DNA of 64,000 nucleotides from Leisingera sp. ANG1 (GCF_000203975.2 NZ_AFCF02000001.1:627783-691782), one strand, 5' to 3'; positions 41,834 to 53,852 are shown, counted from the stretch's first letter. Program-made: numbers and translations. The notes: generated from the sequence alone by a model not told the origin.

Positions 41834-43138
41834 ATGATCCCCCGCTATTCCCGCCCCGAGATGGTCGCAATCTGGTCGCCCGAGACCAAATTCAAGATCT
41901 GGTACGAGATCGAGGCGCATGCCTGCGAAGCCATGGCCAACCTTGGCGTGATCCCGCGCGAGAACGCCGACGCGGTGTGGAAAGCCAAGGACGTGGAATT
42001 CGACGTCGCCCGCATCGACGAGATCGAGGCCGTCACCAAGCATGACGTCATCGCCTTCCTGACCCATCTGGCGGAGCATGTCGGTTCTGAGGAAGCGCGC
42101 TTCGTGCACCAGGGCATGACGTCGTCGGACGTTCTGGACACCTGCCTGAACGTGCAGCTGGTGCGCGCCGCCGATATTCTGCTGGAGGGCATGGACAAGG
42201 TGCTGGCGGCGCTGAAAAAACGCGCGCTGGAGCACAAGAACACCGTGCGTGTTGGCCGCAGCCACGGCATTCACGCAGAGCCGACCACCATGGGCCTGAC
42301 CTTTGCCCGCTTCTATGCGGAAATGGACCGCAACAAGAACCGCCTGGAAAAGGCCCGCTGGGAAGTTGCCACCGGCGCGATCTCCGGCGCGGTGGGCACC
42401 TTTGCCAACATCGACCCGGCGGTTGAAGAGCACGTCTGCGAGCAGCTGGGCCTGCGCCCGGAGCCGATCTCCACCCAGGTGATCCCGCGCGACCGCCACG
42501 CGATGTTCTTTGCCACCCTCGGCGTGATTGCCTCCTCGATCGAGAACGTCGCTGTTGAAATCCGCCACATGCAGCGCACCGAAGTGCTGGAAGGCGCGGA
42601 ATTCTTCTCGATGGGCCAGAAGGGCTCCTCGGCGATGCCGCACAAGAAGAACCCGGTACTGACCGAGAACCTGACCGGCCTTGCGCGTCTGGTGCGCATG
42701 GCGGTGATCCCGGCGATGGAGAACGTGGCGCTGTGGCATGAGCGCGATATCTCGCACTCCTCCGTCGAGCGCGGCATCGGTCCGGATGCAACCATCACCC
42801 TCGACTTCGCCCTGCACCGTCTGGCCGGTGTTGTCGACAAGATGCTGGTGTTCCCGGAGAACATGCTGGACAACATGAACAAATTCCCGGGCCTGGTGAT
42901 GTCGCAGCGGGTGCTGCTGGCGCTGACCCAAGCCGGCGTCAGCCGCGAGGATGCCTATGCCATGGTGCAGCGCAACGCTCTGAAGGTCTGGGAAGAGCGC
43001 GTCGACTTCCGCGAGCTGCTGCTGGCAGACGCCGATGTGGTTGCGGCGCTTGGCGAAGAGGCGATCAACGAGAAATTCGACATGGGCTATCACACCAAAC
43101 ATGTCGACACGATCTTCAAGCGCGTCTTCGGCGAATAA
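41834..43138 (+). CDS. purB: Adenylosuccinate lyase
   Basis: The start is set at ATG 41834 (MIPRYSRPEM). The 434-aa enzyme catalyses two steps of purine synthesis, cleaving SAICAR and adenylosuccinate with release of fumarate. The superfamily signature GSSAMPHKKNP lies near residues 262-272. GRSHGIHAEPTTMGL and QGMTSSDVLDTCLN are the other two conserved regions of the active site. It is a complete bacterial long-form PurB. Confidence 0.97.
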   Translation: MIPRYSRPEMVAIWSPETKFKIWYEIEAHACEAMANLGVIPRENADAVWKAKDVEFDVARIDEIEAVTKHDVIAFLTHLAEHVGSEEARFVHQGMTSSDVLDTCLNVQLVRAADILLEGMDKVLAALKKRALEHKNTVRVGRSHGIHAEPTTMGLTFARFYAEMDRNKNRLEKARWEVATGAISGAVGTFANIDPAVEEHVCEQLGLRPEPISTQVIPRDRHAMFFATLGVIASSIENVAVEIRHMQRTEVLEGAEFFSMGQKGSSAMPHKKNPVLTENLTGLARLVRMAVIPAMENVALWHERDISHSSVERGIGPDATITLDFALHRLAGVVDKMLVFPENMLDNMNKFPGLVMSQRVLLALTQAGVSREDAYAMVQRNALKVWEERVDFRELLLADADVVAALGEEAINEKFDMGYHTKHVDTIFKRVFGE

Positions 43139-43162
43139 GACGTTTTGACCTGAAAACTCCAG

Positions 43163-43187
43163 ACGCCCCGCCTTTCCGGCGGGGCGT
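43163..43187 (+). terminator. purB terminator
   Basis: ACGCCCCGCC and GGCGGGGCGT form a 10-bp stem with a 5-nt loop and a T run. It begins 24 nt after the purB stop. Confidence 0.92.
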
Positions 43188-43288
43188 TTTTGTTCCGCGG
43201 ACACAAACGCCTTTGTGAACAAAAATACAGATCCAAACCCGGGTTCTGCGGCTAAACTGGGCCAAACTTTGCATTTGGAGCACGAGAC

Positions 43289-43822
43289 ATGCGTATTTTC
43301 GCCCTGGCCGCCGCCCTGACCCTGCCGGTTGCAGCCCTTGCCGCCAGCGGCAACGACTGGAACCCTCCGAAACCTTCCGAGACCACCAAGACCTGCAAGG
43401 GCAAACGCGTCTGGGATGAGGAGAAGAAACGCTGTGTTCGGCCGCGGAAGTCGTCGCTGAACCAGGAAGGGCTGCTGGGTGCGGCGCGCGAGCTTGCCTA
43501 TGCCGGCCGTCAGGAAGATGCCCAGGCAGTGCTGAGCGCGATGGCCGATCAGACCGACAGCATGGTGCTGACCTACTGGGGCTTCACCCACCGCAAACTT
43601 GGCAACCTGGATCTGGCGCAGGCCTATTATGATCAGGCCTTGGCGCAGGACCCGGACAATATCCTGGCACGTTCCTACATGGGCCAAGGCTTTGTCGTAC
43701 AGGGAAAATACGGCGCAGCTCTTGCACAGTGGAAGGAAATCCGCGCCCGCGGCGGTGACGGCAGCTGGGCTGAGGCCTCCTTGCGCAGCGCGCTGGAGAC
43801 GGGCACCTCTTACAGCTACTAG
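43289..43822 (+). CDS. Secreted TPR-containing protein
   Basis: This 177-aa protein has a signal peptide at residues 1-20 (ALAAALTLPVAALAASG). A short Cys-containing, Lys-rich linker (CKGKRVWDEEKKRCV) follows, then two to three TPR units (SMVLTYWGFTHRKLGNLDLA, YDQALAQDPDNILARSY). TPR repeats mediate protein binding, probably in the periplasm. No partner can be named. It lies in the purB-FliG-like interval in a single direction. Confidence 0.75.
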   Translation: MRIFALAAALTLPVAALAASGNDWNPPKPSETTKTCKGKRVWDEEKKRCVRPRKSSLNQEGLLGAARELAYAGRQEDAQAVLSAMADQTDSMVLTYWGFTHRKLGNLDLAQAYYDQALAQDPDNILARSYMGQGFVVQGKYGAALAQWKEIRARGGDGSWAEASLRSALETGTSYSY

Positions 43823-43898
43823 GCTTCAGTCTTTCTTTACGGCTTGCGGCCTATCCTGCCCACAACGATTGAGAAGAATCTTTTGTTAGGGTGCGAGA

Positions 43899-45098
43899 AT
43901 GCCTCAAGACGATATGCTGGCGCTTCCGATGGATCTGGGCGGGGGCGACATGGGCGGAATGGGCGGCCTGGACATGGGCGATTTCGCCGCGCCCGCCCCG
44001 ATGGGCGGCCTGGATGCAGGCGGCCTCGGCGGCGGCATGGGTGGTGGAATGGGCGGCGGCGCGGTCGCAAACCCGGCCGCGGCTGCCAGCCTCAGCGGCA
44101 AGGCCAAGGCTGCCATCATCGTCCGGCTGCTGCTGAATGAAGGCGCCGAGATCCCGCTGGAAGAACTGCCCGACGACCTGCAGCTGGAGCTGACTCAACA
44201 GATGGGCCGGATGCGTATTGTCGACCGCGAAACGCTGAATGCGGTGGCGGGCGAGTTTGCCGATCTGCTGGACAATGTCGGCCTGCATTTCCCCAACGGC
44301 CTGGCCGGCGCATTGAACGCGATGGAAGGCAAGATCAGCCGCCACACCCACAGCCGCCTGCGCCGCGAAGCCGGGGTGCGCCAGTTCGGCGACCCCTGGG
44401 AGCGGCTGAAACAGCTGCCGCCCGAAGATCTGGCCGGGCTGGCAGAGGCCGAAAGCACCGAGGTGGCTGCAGTTCTGCTGTCCAAACTCGACACTGCCAA
44501 GGCCGCGCAGATGCTGATCCACCTGCCCGGACCAGTGGCCCGCCGCATCACCTATGCCGTCAGCCAAACCGCCAATGTAACGCCGGACACCGTGGACCGC
44601 ATCGGCCTGTCGCTGGCCGCCCAGGTCGAGGCACGGCCTGATCTCGCCTTTGACCAAACCCCTGGCCAGCGCCTGGGCGCTGTCCTGACCGAAGCCGCCG
44701 CCGCCAAGCGCGACGAGGTGCTGACCGCGCTGGACGAAGAGGACGAGGATTTCGCTGTCTCGGTGCGCAAGGCTATCTTTACCTATGCGCTGATTGCCGA
44801 ACGGATGAAGCCGCTGGACGTGCCAAAGCTGATCCGGGTGCTGTCGCAGCCCGATCTGGTGACCGCAATCGCCTTTGCTACCGACGAGGAAGACGTGGCC
44901 ACCTCGGAATTCCTGCTCAAGAACATGTCGAGCCGGATGGCAGACAACATCCGCGAGGAAGTTGCAGAGCGCGGCAGGGTCAAGCGCAGCGACGGCGAAG
45001 CCGCCTTCAGCCTGATAATCGGTGCCATGCGCGATCTGGTCGCGACGGGAGAGATCGAGCTGAAATCGGTGGAAGAAGACGAGGAAGACAACGGCTGA
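43899..45098 (+). CDS. FliG C-terminal-domain protein
   Basis: This 399-aa protein opens with a Gly/Met-rich segment (about 1-65). Then follow a FliG-N-like part (KAAIIVRLLLNEGAEIPLEE), a middle part (STEVAAVLLSKLDTAKAAQM) and a FliG-C-like end (VRKAIFTYALIAERMKPLDV, EFLLKNMSSRMADNIREEV). The armadillo-type helices of the flagellar switch are recognisable. No other flagellar gene is near, and the Gly-rich leader is unusual. It could be the main FliG or a paralogue with a different motor or a regulatory role. Confidence 0.75.
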   Translation: MPQDDMLALPMDLGGGDMGGMGGLDMGDFAAPAPMGGLDAGGLGGGMGGGMGGGAVANPAAAASLSGKAKAAIIVRLLLNEGAEIPLEELPDDLQLELTQQMGRMRIVDRETLNAVAGEFADLLDNVGLHFPNGLAGALNAMEGKISRHTHSRLRREAGVRQFGDPWERLKQLPPEDLAGLAEAESTEVAAVLLSKLDTAKAAQMLIHLPGPVARRITYAVSQTANVTPDTVDRIGLSLAAQVEARPDLAFDQTPGQRLGAVLTEAAAAKRDEVLTALDEEDEDFAVSVRKAIFTYALIAERMKPLDVPKLIRVLSQPDLVTAIAFATDEEDVATSEFLLKNMSSRMADNIREEVAERGRVKRSDGEAAFSLIIGAMRDLVATGEIELKSVEEDEEDNG

Positions 45099-45241
45099 CA
45101 CCTCGCACGGCTACAGCTTTGCAAGCCGGCCTTGGCAGTTGCGCAGCCTTTCAGCCCGCTGGAGCTGCTTGTGCCTGCCGGCGCCACTGCGTATGATGCA
45201 GGCTTCCAGGCGCAGTTCCGCGCCGCAGCCATCCAGACGCC

Positions 45242-46174
45242 ATGCCCGCAGATCCTTCCGAGCTCTCCACCTGGAGCCATGTCAAATACTTTGGCAGCAA
45301 CCTGTTTCTGCGCGGCCTTCTTCTGGGTGCCGGGCTGGTGCCCTACCGGCTTCGGGTGCCGATGATGGGCCGGCTGGTCACCGCCATGGGGCGTGCCGCC
45401 GGATTTCACAAAAGGGTGCGCGACAATCTGAAACTGGTCAGCCCGGAACTGTCAGAACTGGACGCAGACCAGTTGTACAGGGACGTCAGCAACAATGCCG
45501 GGCGCATGATTGCAGAGCTTTACGCTGGCAAGGAATTCTTTGAGCGTGCCCGCAAGGCGCCGATCACCGGGCCGGGCCTGAAGGCGCTGGAAGACGCCCG
45601 CGCAGCAGGCCGCCCGGTGCTGCTGGCGACCGCTCATTTCGGCAATTACGATGCCGCCCGCGCGGCCCTGGTCGCCCGCGGCCACGAGATGGGGTCGCTT
45701 TACCGGCGCATGGCCAACCCCTATTTCAACGAACATTATGTCGAAGCCATGAAGGCCAATCACGACCTGATGTTCGAACAGGGCAAGCGCGGCATGGTGG
45801 AGCTGGTGCGTCATTTGAAGAAGGGCGGCATTGCCGCCATCGTCACCGACCTGCACGCCCAGGGCGGCGAATTGATCGACTTTTTCGGCAAGCCTGCCGT
45901 CACCTCCACCGTGCCTGCGGAACTGGCACTGAAATTCGGCGCGGCGCTGATCCCGGTCTATGCGGTGCGGCAGGAAAACGGTCTGGACTTCGAGATCGTG
46001 ATGAATGCCGAAGTGCCGCCTTCTGACCCGCTGACGATGAGCAAGGCGCTGAGCGCGGATCTGGAAGCGATTGTGCGCAAGCATACCGGCCAGTGGTTCT
46101 GGATCCACCGCCGCTGGAAACCTTATGTGCCTGTAGGTAAAGCCGCCAGGCAGACCAGCTCTGCTGCGGACTGA
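45242..46174 (+). CDS. LpxL/HtrB-type lysophospholipid acyltransferase
   Basis: This 310-aa membrane-associated acyltransferase has HFGNYDAARAALVARGHEMG containing the catalytic HX4D motif (HFGNYD), then YRRMANPYFNEHY and GKRGMVELVRHLKKGGIAAI, typical of lipid A or ornithine-lipid acyltransferases. One N-terminal hydrophobic segment (FLRGLLLGAGLVPY) anchors it. The final FWIHRRWKP motif is standard in the family. Secondary acylation of lipid A is the most likely role. Confidence 0.85.
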   Translation: MPADPSELSTWSHVKYFGSNLFLRGLLLGAGLVPYRLRVPMMGRLVTAMGRAAGFHKRVRDNLKLVSPELSELDADQLYRDVSNNAGRMIAELYAGKEFFERARKAPITGPGLKALEDARAAGRPVLLATAHFGNYDAARAALVARGHEMGSLYRRMANPYFNEHYVEAMKANHDLMFEQGKRGMVELVRHLKKGGIAAIVTDLHAQGGELIDFFGKPAVTSTVPAELALKFGAALIPVYAVRQENGLDFEIVMNAEVPPSDPLTMSKALSADLEAIVRKHTGQWFWIHRRWKPYVPVGKAARQTSSAAD

Positions 46175-46183
46175 CGCGGAACG

Positions 46184-46885
46184 TCAGTCCACTCGCGCCG
46201 CCGCAATGACCGGGCCAAACGGAGCAGCCTGCACCAGAACCGCGGCTGGCTTGCCGACGGGCGCAGGGACCGCGACCTCAAGGCCGCCTGCCCCGTCCCA
46301 CTCTGCCACGACCTGCCAGTCTTCGACCACATTGGCATAGCTGAGCGTCCGCCCGGCCAGCTCTCCACGCTTGATGCTGACGGTCCGCTTCGGCGTGTAA
46401 CGCACCAGTTGCACCAGCAAGCGGCCTTCGGGCATCTGCACCTTTGGTTGCAGCCGGATCACCACGTCCCCGCCGCTGCGGGCCACAGTCAGCGCAACGG
46501 GCCGCGGCTGTTTCTGGTGGCGGATGATTGCATCCTCCACCTTCATCGCATCAGCCCCGACCACATCGTCCTGCCCCATGATGATCATTTGCGGCGTATA
46601 GATCATCCGGCGGCCGCCCTGGTGGGCATAGCCTTTCTGCCGTTTTGTGTGGGAGGGTTTTGCGAATTCGTCCTTCCAGCCGATGTAATCCCAGTAATCC
46701 ACATGCAGCGCCAGCGGCAGCACATCTTCGCGTGCGGCAAGCTCATGCAGCAGCGCATCGGCCGGCGGGCAGGAAGAACAACCTTGCGAGGTGTACAGCT
46801 CAACCACCACAGGCTCATCTGCGGATTGGCCGTAAACCGGCAAGGCAAGTGCAACTACAGCCGCGATCGGCGCCAGGAATCTCAT
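46184..46885 (-). CDS. DUF1223 thioredoxin-like secreted protein
   Basis: The start is set at ATG 46885 (MRFLAPIAAVVALAL). The 233-aa protein has a signal peptide. The mature part opens VVVELYTSQGCSSCPPADAL, the DUF1223 CxxC motif in a thioredoxin-like fold, followed by VDYWDYIGWKDEFA. The C-terminal half is a beta domain. A disulfide or metal-handling role in the periplasm is likely, but the family has no firm function. It is convergent with the acyltransferase. Confidence 0.85.
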   Translation of the reverse strand: MRFLAPIAAVVALALPVYGQSADEPVVVELYTSQGCSSCPPADALLHELAAREDVLPLALHVDYWDYIGWKDEFAKPSHTKRQKGYAHQGGRRMIYTPQMIIMGQDDVVGADAMKVEDAIIRHQKQPRPVALTVARSGGDVVIRLQPKVQMPEGRLLVQLVRYTPKRTVSIKRGELAGRTLSYANVVEDWQVVAEWDGAGGLEVAVPAPVGKPAAVLVQAAPFGPVIAAARVD

Positions 46886-47108
46886 GAATCGCTTTCTCTG
46901 TTTGGTAGGCTTCAGGTCTAATGATGTGCCGGCAAACAGGCCAATCAATCATTTTTGAGCGTGGCGCGAGGCAGCTTAAATCAAAAAATGTGTACTATTG
47001 CATACAAAAGTGCCCCCTGCGGCGTTTGGGCTATTGAATGCTTCATCTTCCTCATGCATTTAGCAGGCAGCGAATTCCCCGGTTACAAATTCTTGAGGGA
47101 GGCCAACC

Positions 47109-49796
<2,688 letters not shown>

Positions 49797-49820
49797 GACC
49801 TGCCAGACCCGAGCTTTTGA

Positions 49821-49844
49821 ACATGCACCCCGCGGGGTGCATGT
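49821..49844 (+). terminator. acnA terminator
   Basis: ACATGCACCCCG and CGGGGTGCATGT form a perfect palindrome followed by seven T. Confidence 0.93.
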
Positions 49845-50043
49845 TTTTTTGTGCCATAGACTGCCGGGAAACCCGTTTGGGGTGACAGGTTTCCGGCTTG
49901 CGGAATCCAGTATCCCGGATACAATCTTAACGTGAGATCAGCAGGATCTTTACTGGTTGTGTGGCCGTGCTTGCTTGTGCAAACCTATATTTTAAATACA
50001 TGTTTAAACAAAACGCAGGCGAGGAAAGGCTGATGCCCCCAGA

Positions 50044-50328
50044 ATGAAAGAGGCCGCTTTCCTAGTCGTCTATCCGGACATAGACACTTTTGATGACCAT
50101 GCAGCAGCTGTCCTGGCAATGCTGCCAGGCACCCGGGAATATCCCGGCTGTATAAAAGCCTATGCCGGCATCAACCGGGACCGCTACGAAATCGCGGTGT
50201 TCCATTTATGGGAAACATCGGAGCATCTGGAGCGTTACCTCAACTGGCGCGCCGAGCGGGGTGATCTGGACGCCCGCAGCGCCACCATGCGCCGGGAACA
50301 GGACTTCCGGACCTACACCGTTCCATAG
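50044..50328 (+). CDS. Antibiotic biosynthesis monooxygenase-fold protein
   Basis: This 94-aa protein follows the ABM pattern: an opening strand AAFLVVYPDIDTFDDH, GTREYPGCIKAYAGIN at the first turn, and YEIAVFHLWETSEHLERYLN, in which the family Trp appears. ABM proteins form dimeric alpha-beta barrels that oxidise small aromatic or quinone substrates, and the fold also covers heme-degrading enzymes. It begins a set of three small genes ahead of the ccm cluster. Confidence 0.8.
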   Translation: MKEAAFLVVYPDIDTFDDHAAAVLAMLPGTREYPGCIKAYAGINRDRYEIAVFHLWETSEHLERYLNWRAERGDLDARSATMRREQDFRTYTVP

Positions 50329-50399
50329 CTGACTGCTGCACAGACATTGTTCGGATACACCGCATTGCCAGCGGCGCAAATCACTGGAAAATTGCAGGT

Positions 50400-50738
50400 A
50401 TGAAACAGACAAACAGCATCACTGGCTACCACGCCCACATCTACTTTGACGCCGCGACCGTGGATCAGGCCCGCCGCCTGTGCCAGCAAGCTGAAGACGA
50501 GTTTGGCGTGCAAATGGGCCACGTGCATGAGAAAACCGTCGGCCCGCATCCGATGTGGTCCTGCCAGCTGGCGGCAACGCCGGAGCAATTCAGCGGGTTG
50601 CTGCCGTGGCTGGCGCTGAACCGGGATGGGCTGATCGTCTTTGCCCACCCGGAAACCGACGACGACCTGGCCGATCACCGCGATCACGGCATATGGCTGG
50701 GCACTGGATTGGACCTGGATTTCAGCATCTTCGGCTGA
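50400..50738 (+). CDS. DOPA 4,5-dioxygenase-like protein
   Basis: This 112-aa protein fits the DOPA dioxygenase family, an extradiol-type small fold: GYHAHIYFDAATVDQARRLC, MGHVHEKTVGPHPMW and GLIVFAHPETDDDLADHRDH carry the conserved His residues. The C-terminal DHGIWLGTGLDLDF is usual. It opens aromatic rings of catechol-type compounds in fungi and plants; the bacterial substrate is unknown. It sits between two ABM-fold genes. Confidence 0.85.
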   Translation: MKQTNSITGYHAHIYFDAATVDQARRLCQQAEDEFGVQMGHVHEKTVGPHPMWSCQLAATPEQFSGLLPWLALNRDGLIVFAHPETDDDLADHRDHGIWLGTGLDLDFSIFG

Positions 50739-50813
50739 GCTGCTTCCGTAAATTTACCAAAAATTTCCAAGTTGCTGGGACCATTCCGGCACTCACAAAC
50801 ACCGGAGGCTTCA

Positions 50814-51128
50814 ATGACTGAAGCGGTAATCATTGGATTGCACCCCCGGTCCGGTAAATTCGAAGAGCTGGCTGCGCTTGTCCAACAGATGGTGGAACAA
50901 GTCCGCAGGCACGCTGGATGCTTGCAGGCCGAGATCCTGCTGGCTCAGGACCGGAACGAAATCGCAATCTTCCAAAAATGGAAAGACAACGACTCTTTCA
51001 GCGACTACCTGATTTGGCGGTCAAAGCAGGAGCAGCTGGATCAGGTCTATGAGCTGTGCGCCAGTGAGCCTGATCTGAGCAGCTTCACCTTGGCCGTCCC
51101 TGTTGAAAGCCCGCAGACCGCTTACTGA
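50814..51128 (+). CDS. Antibiotic biosynthesis monooxygenase-fold protein
   Basis: The start is set at ATG 50814 with GGAGG upstream. The 104-aa protein is a second ABM-fold protein: AVIIGLHPRSGKFEELAALV, AGCLQAEILLAQDRNEIAIF and FQKWKDNDSFSDYLIWRSKQ match the family. Its end overlaps the ccmG stop on the opposite strand. Together with the two genes before it, this forms a compact small-oxygenase group. Confidence 0.8.
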   Translation: MTEAVIIGLHPRSGKFEELAALVQQMVEQVRRHAGCLQAEILLAQDRNEIAIFQKWKDNDSFSDYLIWRSKQEQLDQVYELCASEPDLSSFTLAVPVESPQTAY

Positions 51129-51661
51129 GCTGCGGCCTTCTCCATCGCGGGGCGCAGGGTGCTGTCGATTACCCGCTGCGTGATCGGGCCTGCAAAGCGC
51201 AACACGATCTTGCCGTTTCCATCCACCACATAGGTCTCCGGCACGCCGTAAAGCCCCCAGTCAATTGCCATCCGGCCCTTCTCGTCCCGGCCGATCGCGG
51301 TGTAGGGGTCGCCCAGTTCGTTCAGGAAGGCCTCAGCATTGGCCAACTGGTCCTTGTAGTTGATGCCGTAGACCGGGATTCCTTCCTTGGACAGTGCTTC
51401 GAGGTTAGGATGCTCAGCCCGGCAGGGTGCGCACCAGCTGGCCCAGTAGTTCACCAGTTTCACGGTGCCGTCGCGCAGGGTTTCGTCGCTGAACATTTCC
51501 TTGCTGGGAAATTCGTCCAGCACCACCGGTGGCGCGGGCTGGCCCTCGCGGGCGGACGGCAGGCTGTTCGGATCCTCGCGGAACATGCCGACCAACGCCA
51601 GGCCGACAAATCCAGCAAACACCACTCCGGGAACCGCCATCAGCGGTGAAATCTTAGCCAT
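51122..51661 (-). CDS. ccmG: Cytochrome c biogenesis thioredoxin CcmG / DsbE
   Basis: This 179-aa protein is anchored by an N-terminal hydrophobic segment (VPGVVFAGFVGLALVGM). The active site WCAPC lies in NYWASWCAPCRAEHP, and GVPETYVVDGNGKI is the family C-terminal signature with a cis-Pro. It reduces apocytochrome c cysteines before heme attachment in the periplasm. Its start overlaps the ccmD stop by 8 nt. Confidence 0.95.
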   Translation of the reverse strand: MAKISPLMAVPGVVFAGFVGLALVGMFREDPNSLPSAREGQPAPPVVLDEFPSKEMFSDETLRDGTVKLVNYWASWCAPCRAEHPNLEALSKEGIPVYGINYKDQLANAEAFLNELGDPYTAIGRDEKGRMAIDWGLYGVPETYVVDGNGKIVLRFAGPITQRVIDSTLRPAMEKAAAQ

Positions 51662-51809
51662 TGCGCTTCATCCGGGTTTCCAGGTTTTCCATCTCCCGGC
51701 GGACCTTGCGGCCGCGTAGGATTGTCAGCACCACCAGCGCAACCAGCAGCAGCAGCGAGGCGCCATAGGCCGATAGCACCGTGTCGGCGTATTTTCCAAG
51801 ATCAGGCAT
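51654..51809 (-). CDS. ccmD: Heme exporter protein CcmD
   Basis: This is a 51-aa gene found by reading the gap between ccmC and ccmG. It starts MPDLGKYADTVLSAYGAS, has one membrane segment (LLLLVALVVLTIL), and ends with a basic tail (RGRKVRREMENLETRMKRNG). This is the normal CcmD layout. The protein holds holo-CcmE in the CcmABCD complex. The TGATG overlap with the ccmC stop and the 8-nt overlap with ccmG support expression. Confidence 0.93.
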   Translation of the reverse strand: MPDLGKYADTVLSAYGASLLLLVALVVLTILRGRKVRREMENLETRMKRNG

Positions 51810-52540
51810 CACGCCTCCAGCCGTTCGCGCGCCATCAAAGCCTTGATGCGGCGGGCGCGGATTTCAGTTCCGGTGCGGTAAAGCACCAGCACAAGGAACA
51901 AGAGCACAAAGCCCGCCATGCAGACATAGAGCGGCGAGGAGAAGGCATCATGCACATTCTCTTTTTCATCAAGCGACAGCGACGCGCCCTGATGCAGCCC
52001 CTGGTTCCAGAAGTTCACCGCATAGCGGCTGAGCACGGCAAAGACCGAGCCCACCAGGCACAGGATCGAGGTCAAATCCGCGGCGGTGTCCGGGTTATCG
52101 ATCGCCTCCCACAGGGCGATATAGCCGAGGTAGAACAGGAACAGCACCAGGAAGGAAGTCAGCCGCGGGTCCCAGGCCCACCAGGTGCCCCACATCGGCT
52201 GGCCCCAGATCGCGCCGGTGATGAGGGCAATTACCGTCATCACGACGCCAATGGGCGCCGCCGCACGGGCGGCCAATGCGCTGACATGGTGGCGGCGGAT
52301 CACCCAGACCAGCGAGGCGACCAGCATCATGAACCAAGCGTTGATCGCCATCAGCGCCGAGGGCACATGCAGGAAGATGATCTTGACGGTGGAACCCTGC
52401 CGGTAGTCGTCCGGCGTAAAGAAGAAGCCCCAGACAAGGCCAACGGTGATCAGCACCGCAGAGCTGACCCAGAGGGCCGGCATCACCTTCTCAGAGGTGG
52501 CCAGAAACTTCTTCGGGTTGGCGTATTCCCAGATCGACAT
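51809..52540 (-). CDS. ccmC: Heme exporter protein CcmC
   Basis: This 243-aa six-pass membrane protein carries the Trp-rich heme-handling motif (WGQPMWGTWWAWDPRLTSFL) in the second periplasmic loop. Conserved His residues lie in IIFLHVPSALMA and VNFWNQGLHQGASL. It loads heme on CcmE. It is in the normal order ccmA-B-C-D-G, with 44 nt between it and ccmB. Confidence 0.96.
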   Translation of the reverse strand: MSIWEYANPKKFLATSEKVMPALWVSSAVLITVGLVWGFFFTPDDYRQGSTVKIIFLHVPSALMAINAWFMMLVASLVWVIRRHHVSALAARAAAPIGVVMTVIALITGAIWGQPMWGTWWAWDPRLTSFLVLFLFYLGYIALWEAIDNPDTAADLTSILCLVGSVFAVLSRYAVNFWNQGLHQGASLSLDEKENVHDAFSSPLYVCMAGFVLLFLVLVLYRTGTEIRARRIKALMARERLEA

Positions 52541-52584
52541 GGTGGCTATTTAGCTCTTGTTCTCGGGTTTCTCAATTGGGTGGC

Positions 52585-53241
52585 CTAGCGCAGATTGACG
52601 CGCAGCACGGCAGCGCTGGCAAAGGGCAGCAGGGCGATGGAAGCGGCAGAGATGCCGGCCAGCAGCAACAGCGGGGTCTGCACCGCCATGCCCTCCGCAC
52701 CGCGGCGGGCGACCTCTGAGCCGAAGATCAGCGTCGGCACGTAAAGCGGCATCACCAGCAAGGACATCAGCAGGCCGCCGCGCTTCAGCCCCACGGTCAG
52801 CGCGGCACCAAAAGTGCCGATGACAGACAGCGCAGGCGTGCCCAGCAGAAGGGAGATCACCAGCCACAGGAAGCCCTGCACCGGCAGGTTCAGCAGCACG
52901 CCAAGCACCGGTGCGGCCAGTACTAGCGGCAGGCCGGTGGTGATCCAATGGGCCAGAGCCTTGATGGTGACGGTGCTTTCCAGCGGCAGCGGCGCGGTGG
53001 CCAGCAGGTCGAGCGAGCCGTCCTCCCAATCCAGCGCCAGCAGGCGGTCGAGCGACAGCAGGCAGGCCAGCAGCGCGCCCAGCCACAAAACGCCCGGAGC
53101 GATGCGGGACAGCAGCTCGGACTGCGGACCAACGGAGAACGGCACCATCACAGTCACGATCAAAAAGAACGCAAGACCGAGGCCAAAACCGCCGCCCGCC
53201 CGGAAGGCGAGCTTCAGATCCCGCAGGAGAAGCGCAATCAC
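52585..53241 (-). CDS. ccmB: Heme exporter protein CcmB
   Basis: This 218-aa six-pass membrane protein begins [20 protein letters not shown]. It contains [20 protein letters not shown] and the [16 protein letters not shown] segment typical of CcmB. It is the permease half of the CcmAB ABC complex, which releases holo-CcmE. It overlaps ccmA by 4 nt (ATGA). Confidence 0.95.
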   Translation of the reverse strand: MIALLLRDLKLAFRAGGGFGLGLAFFLIVTVMVPFSVGPQSELLSRIAPGVLWLGALLACLLSLDRLLALDWEDGSLDLLATAPLPLESTVTIKALAHWITTGLPLVLAAPVLGVLLNLPVQGFLWLVISLLLGTPALSVIGTFGAALTVGLKRGGLLMSLLVMPLYVPTLIFGSEVARRGAEGMAVQTPLLLLAGISAASIALLPFASAAVLRVNLR

Positions 53242-53852
53242 AGGAAGCCTCCGTCAAAATCGTCAATCTCAGGCGGCTTGGCTTTGTAGGGGCCAACGTC
53301 CAGCACGTCTGCCTCCAGCCCAAGGTCGATATGGGTGGCAATCAGGGCAGACCCTCCCTGCCCCAGATGCGACCGCACGGCGTCTGCGAACATCTCGACG
53401 GAGTTTACATCAAGGCTCACTGTCGGCTCATCCATGATCCAGATGGGACGGCCGGTAACCAGCATCCGGCTGAGGCCAAGGCGGCGTTTCTGGCCTGCAG
53501 ACAGCGCACCGGCCTGCCGGTCGCGCAGAGTTTGCAGGTCGAATCCGTCCAGCGCCTGTTCAATGCCGTTGCGGCCAAAGACACTAGCCCAGAACATCAA
53601 GTTTTCCGCCACTGTCAGCGTTGGCTTCAGACCGTCGGAATGGGCGGCATAGGCAATCTTGTCCTCAGCGCCTTCAACCCGCCCTTTCAGCGGCAGCTGC
53701 AGGCCTGCAACAGTGCGCAGCAGCGTGGTCTTACCGATGCCATTGGGACCGCGCAGGATCAGTGCCTTGCCGGGCTCCAGCGCAAAGCTCAGGCCCTCCA
53801 GCACCGGGATGCCGCCGCGGGCCACGCCCAGATCCGTCACAGTCAATGTCAT
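53238..53852 (-). CDS. ccmA: Heme export ATPase CcmA
   Basis: This 204-aa ABC ATPase has Walker [13 protein letters not shown], signature [14 protein letters not shown], Walker [13 protein letters not shown], and the switch His in IATHIDLG. It powers heme loading with CcmB and CcmC. It heads the ccm part of the leftward cluster. Confidence 0.95.
   Translation of the reverse strand: MTLTVTDLGVARGGIPVLEGLSFALEPGKALILRGPNGIGKTTLLRTVAGLQLPLKGRVEGAEDKIAYAAHSDGLKPTLTVAENLMFWASVFGRNGIEQALDGFDLQTLRDRQAGALSAGQKRRLGLSRMLVTGRPIWIMDEPTVSLDVNSVEMFADAVRSHLGQGGSALIATHIDLGLEADVLDVGPYKAKPPEIDDFDGGFL

Noticed and set aside
41744-43687. 647-codon leftward frame antisense to purB
   Set aside because: It is a His/Gln-rich antisense shadow of purB and the TPR gene, typical of high-GC DNA. 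No domain or start signal.
52550-53341. 263-codon frame overlapping ccmB
   Set aside because: It is a shadow of ccmB with no domain. The ccmB frame has clear membrane segments and family motifs.
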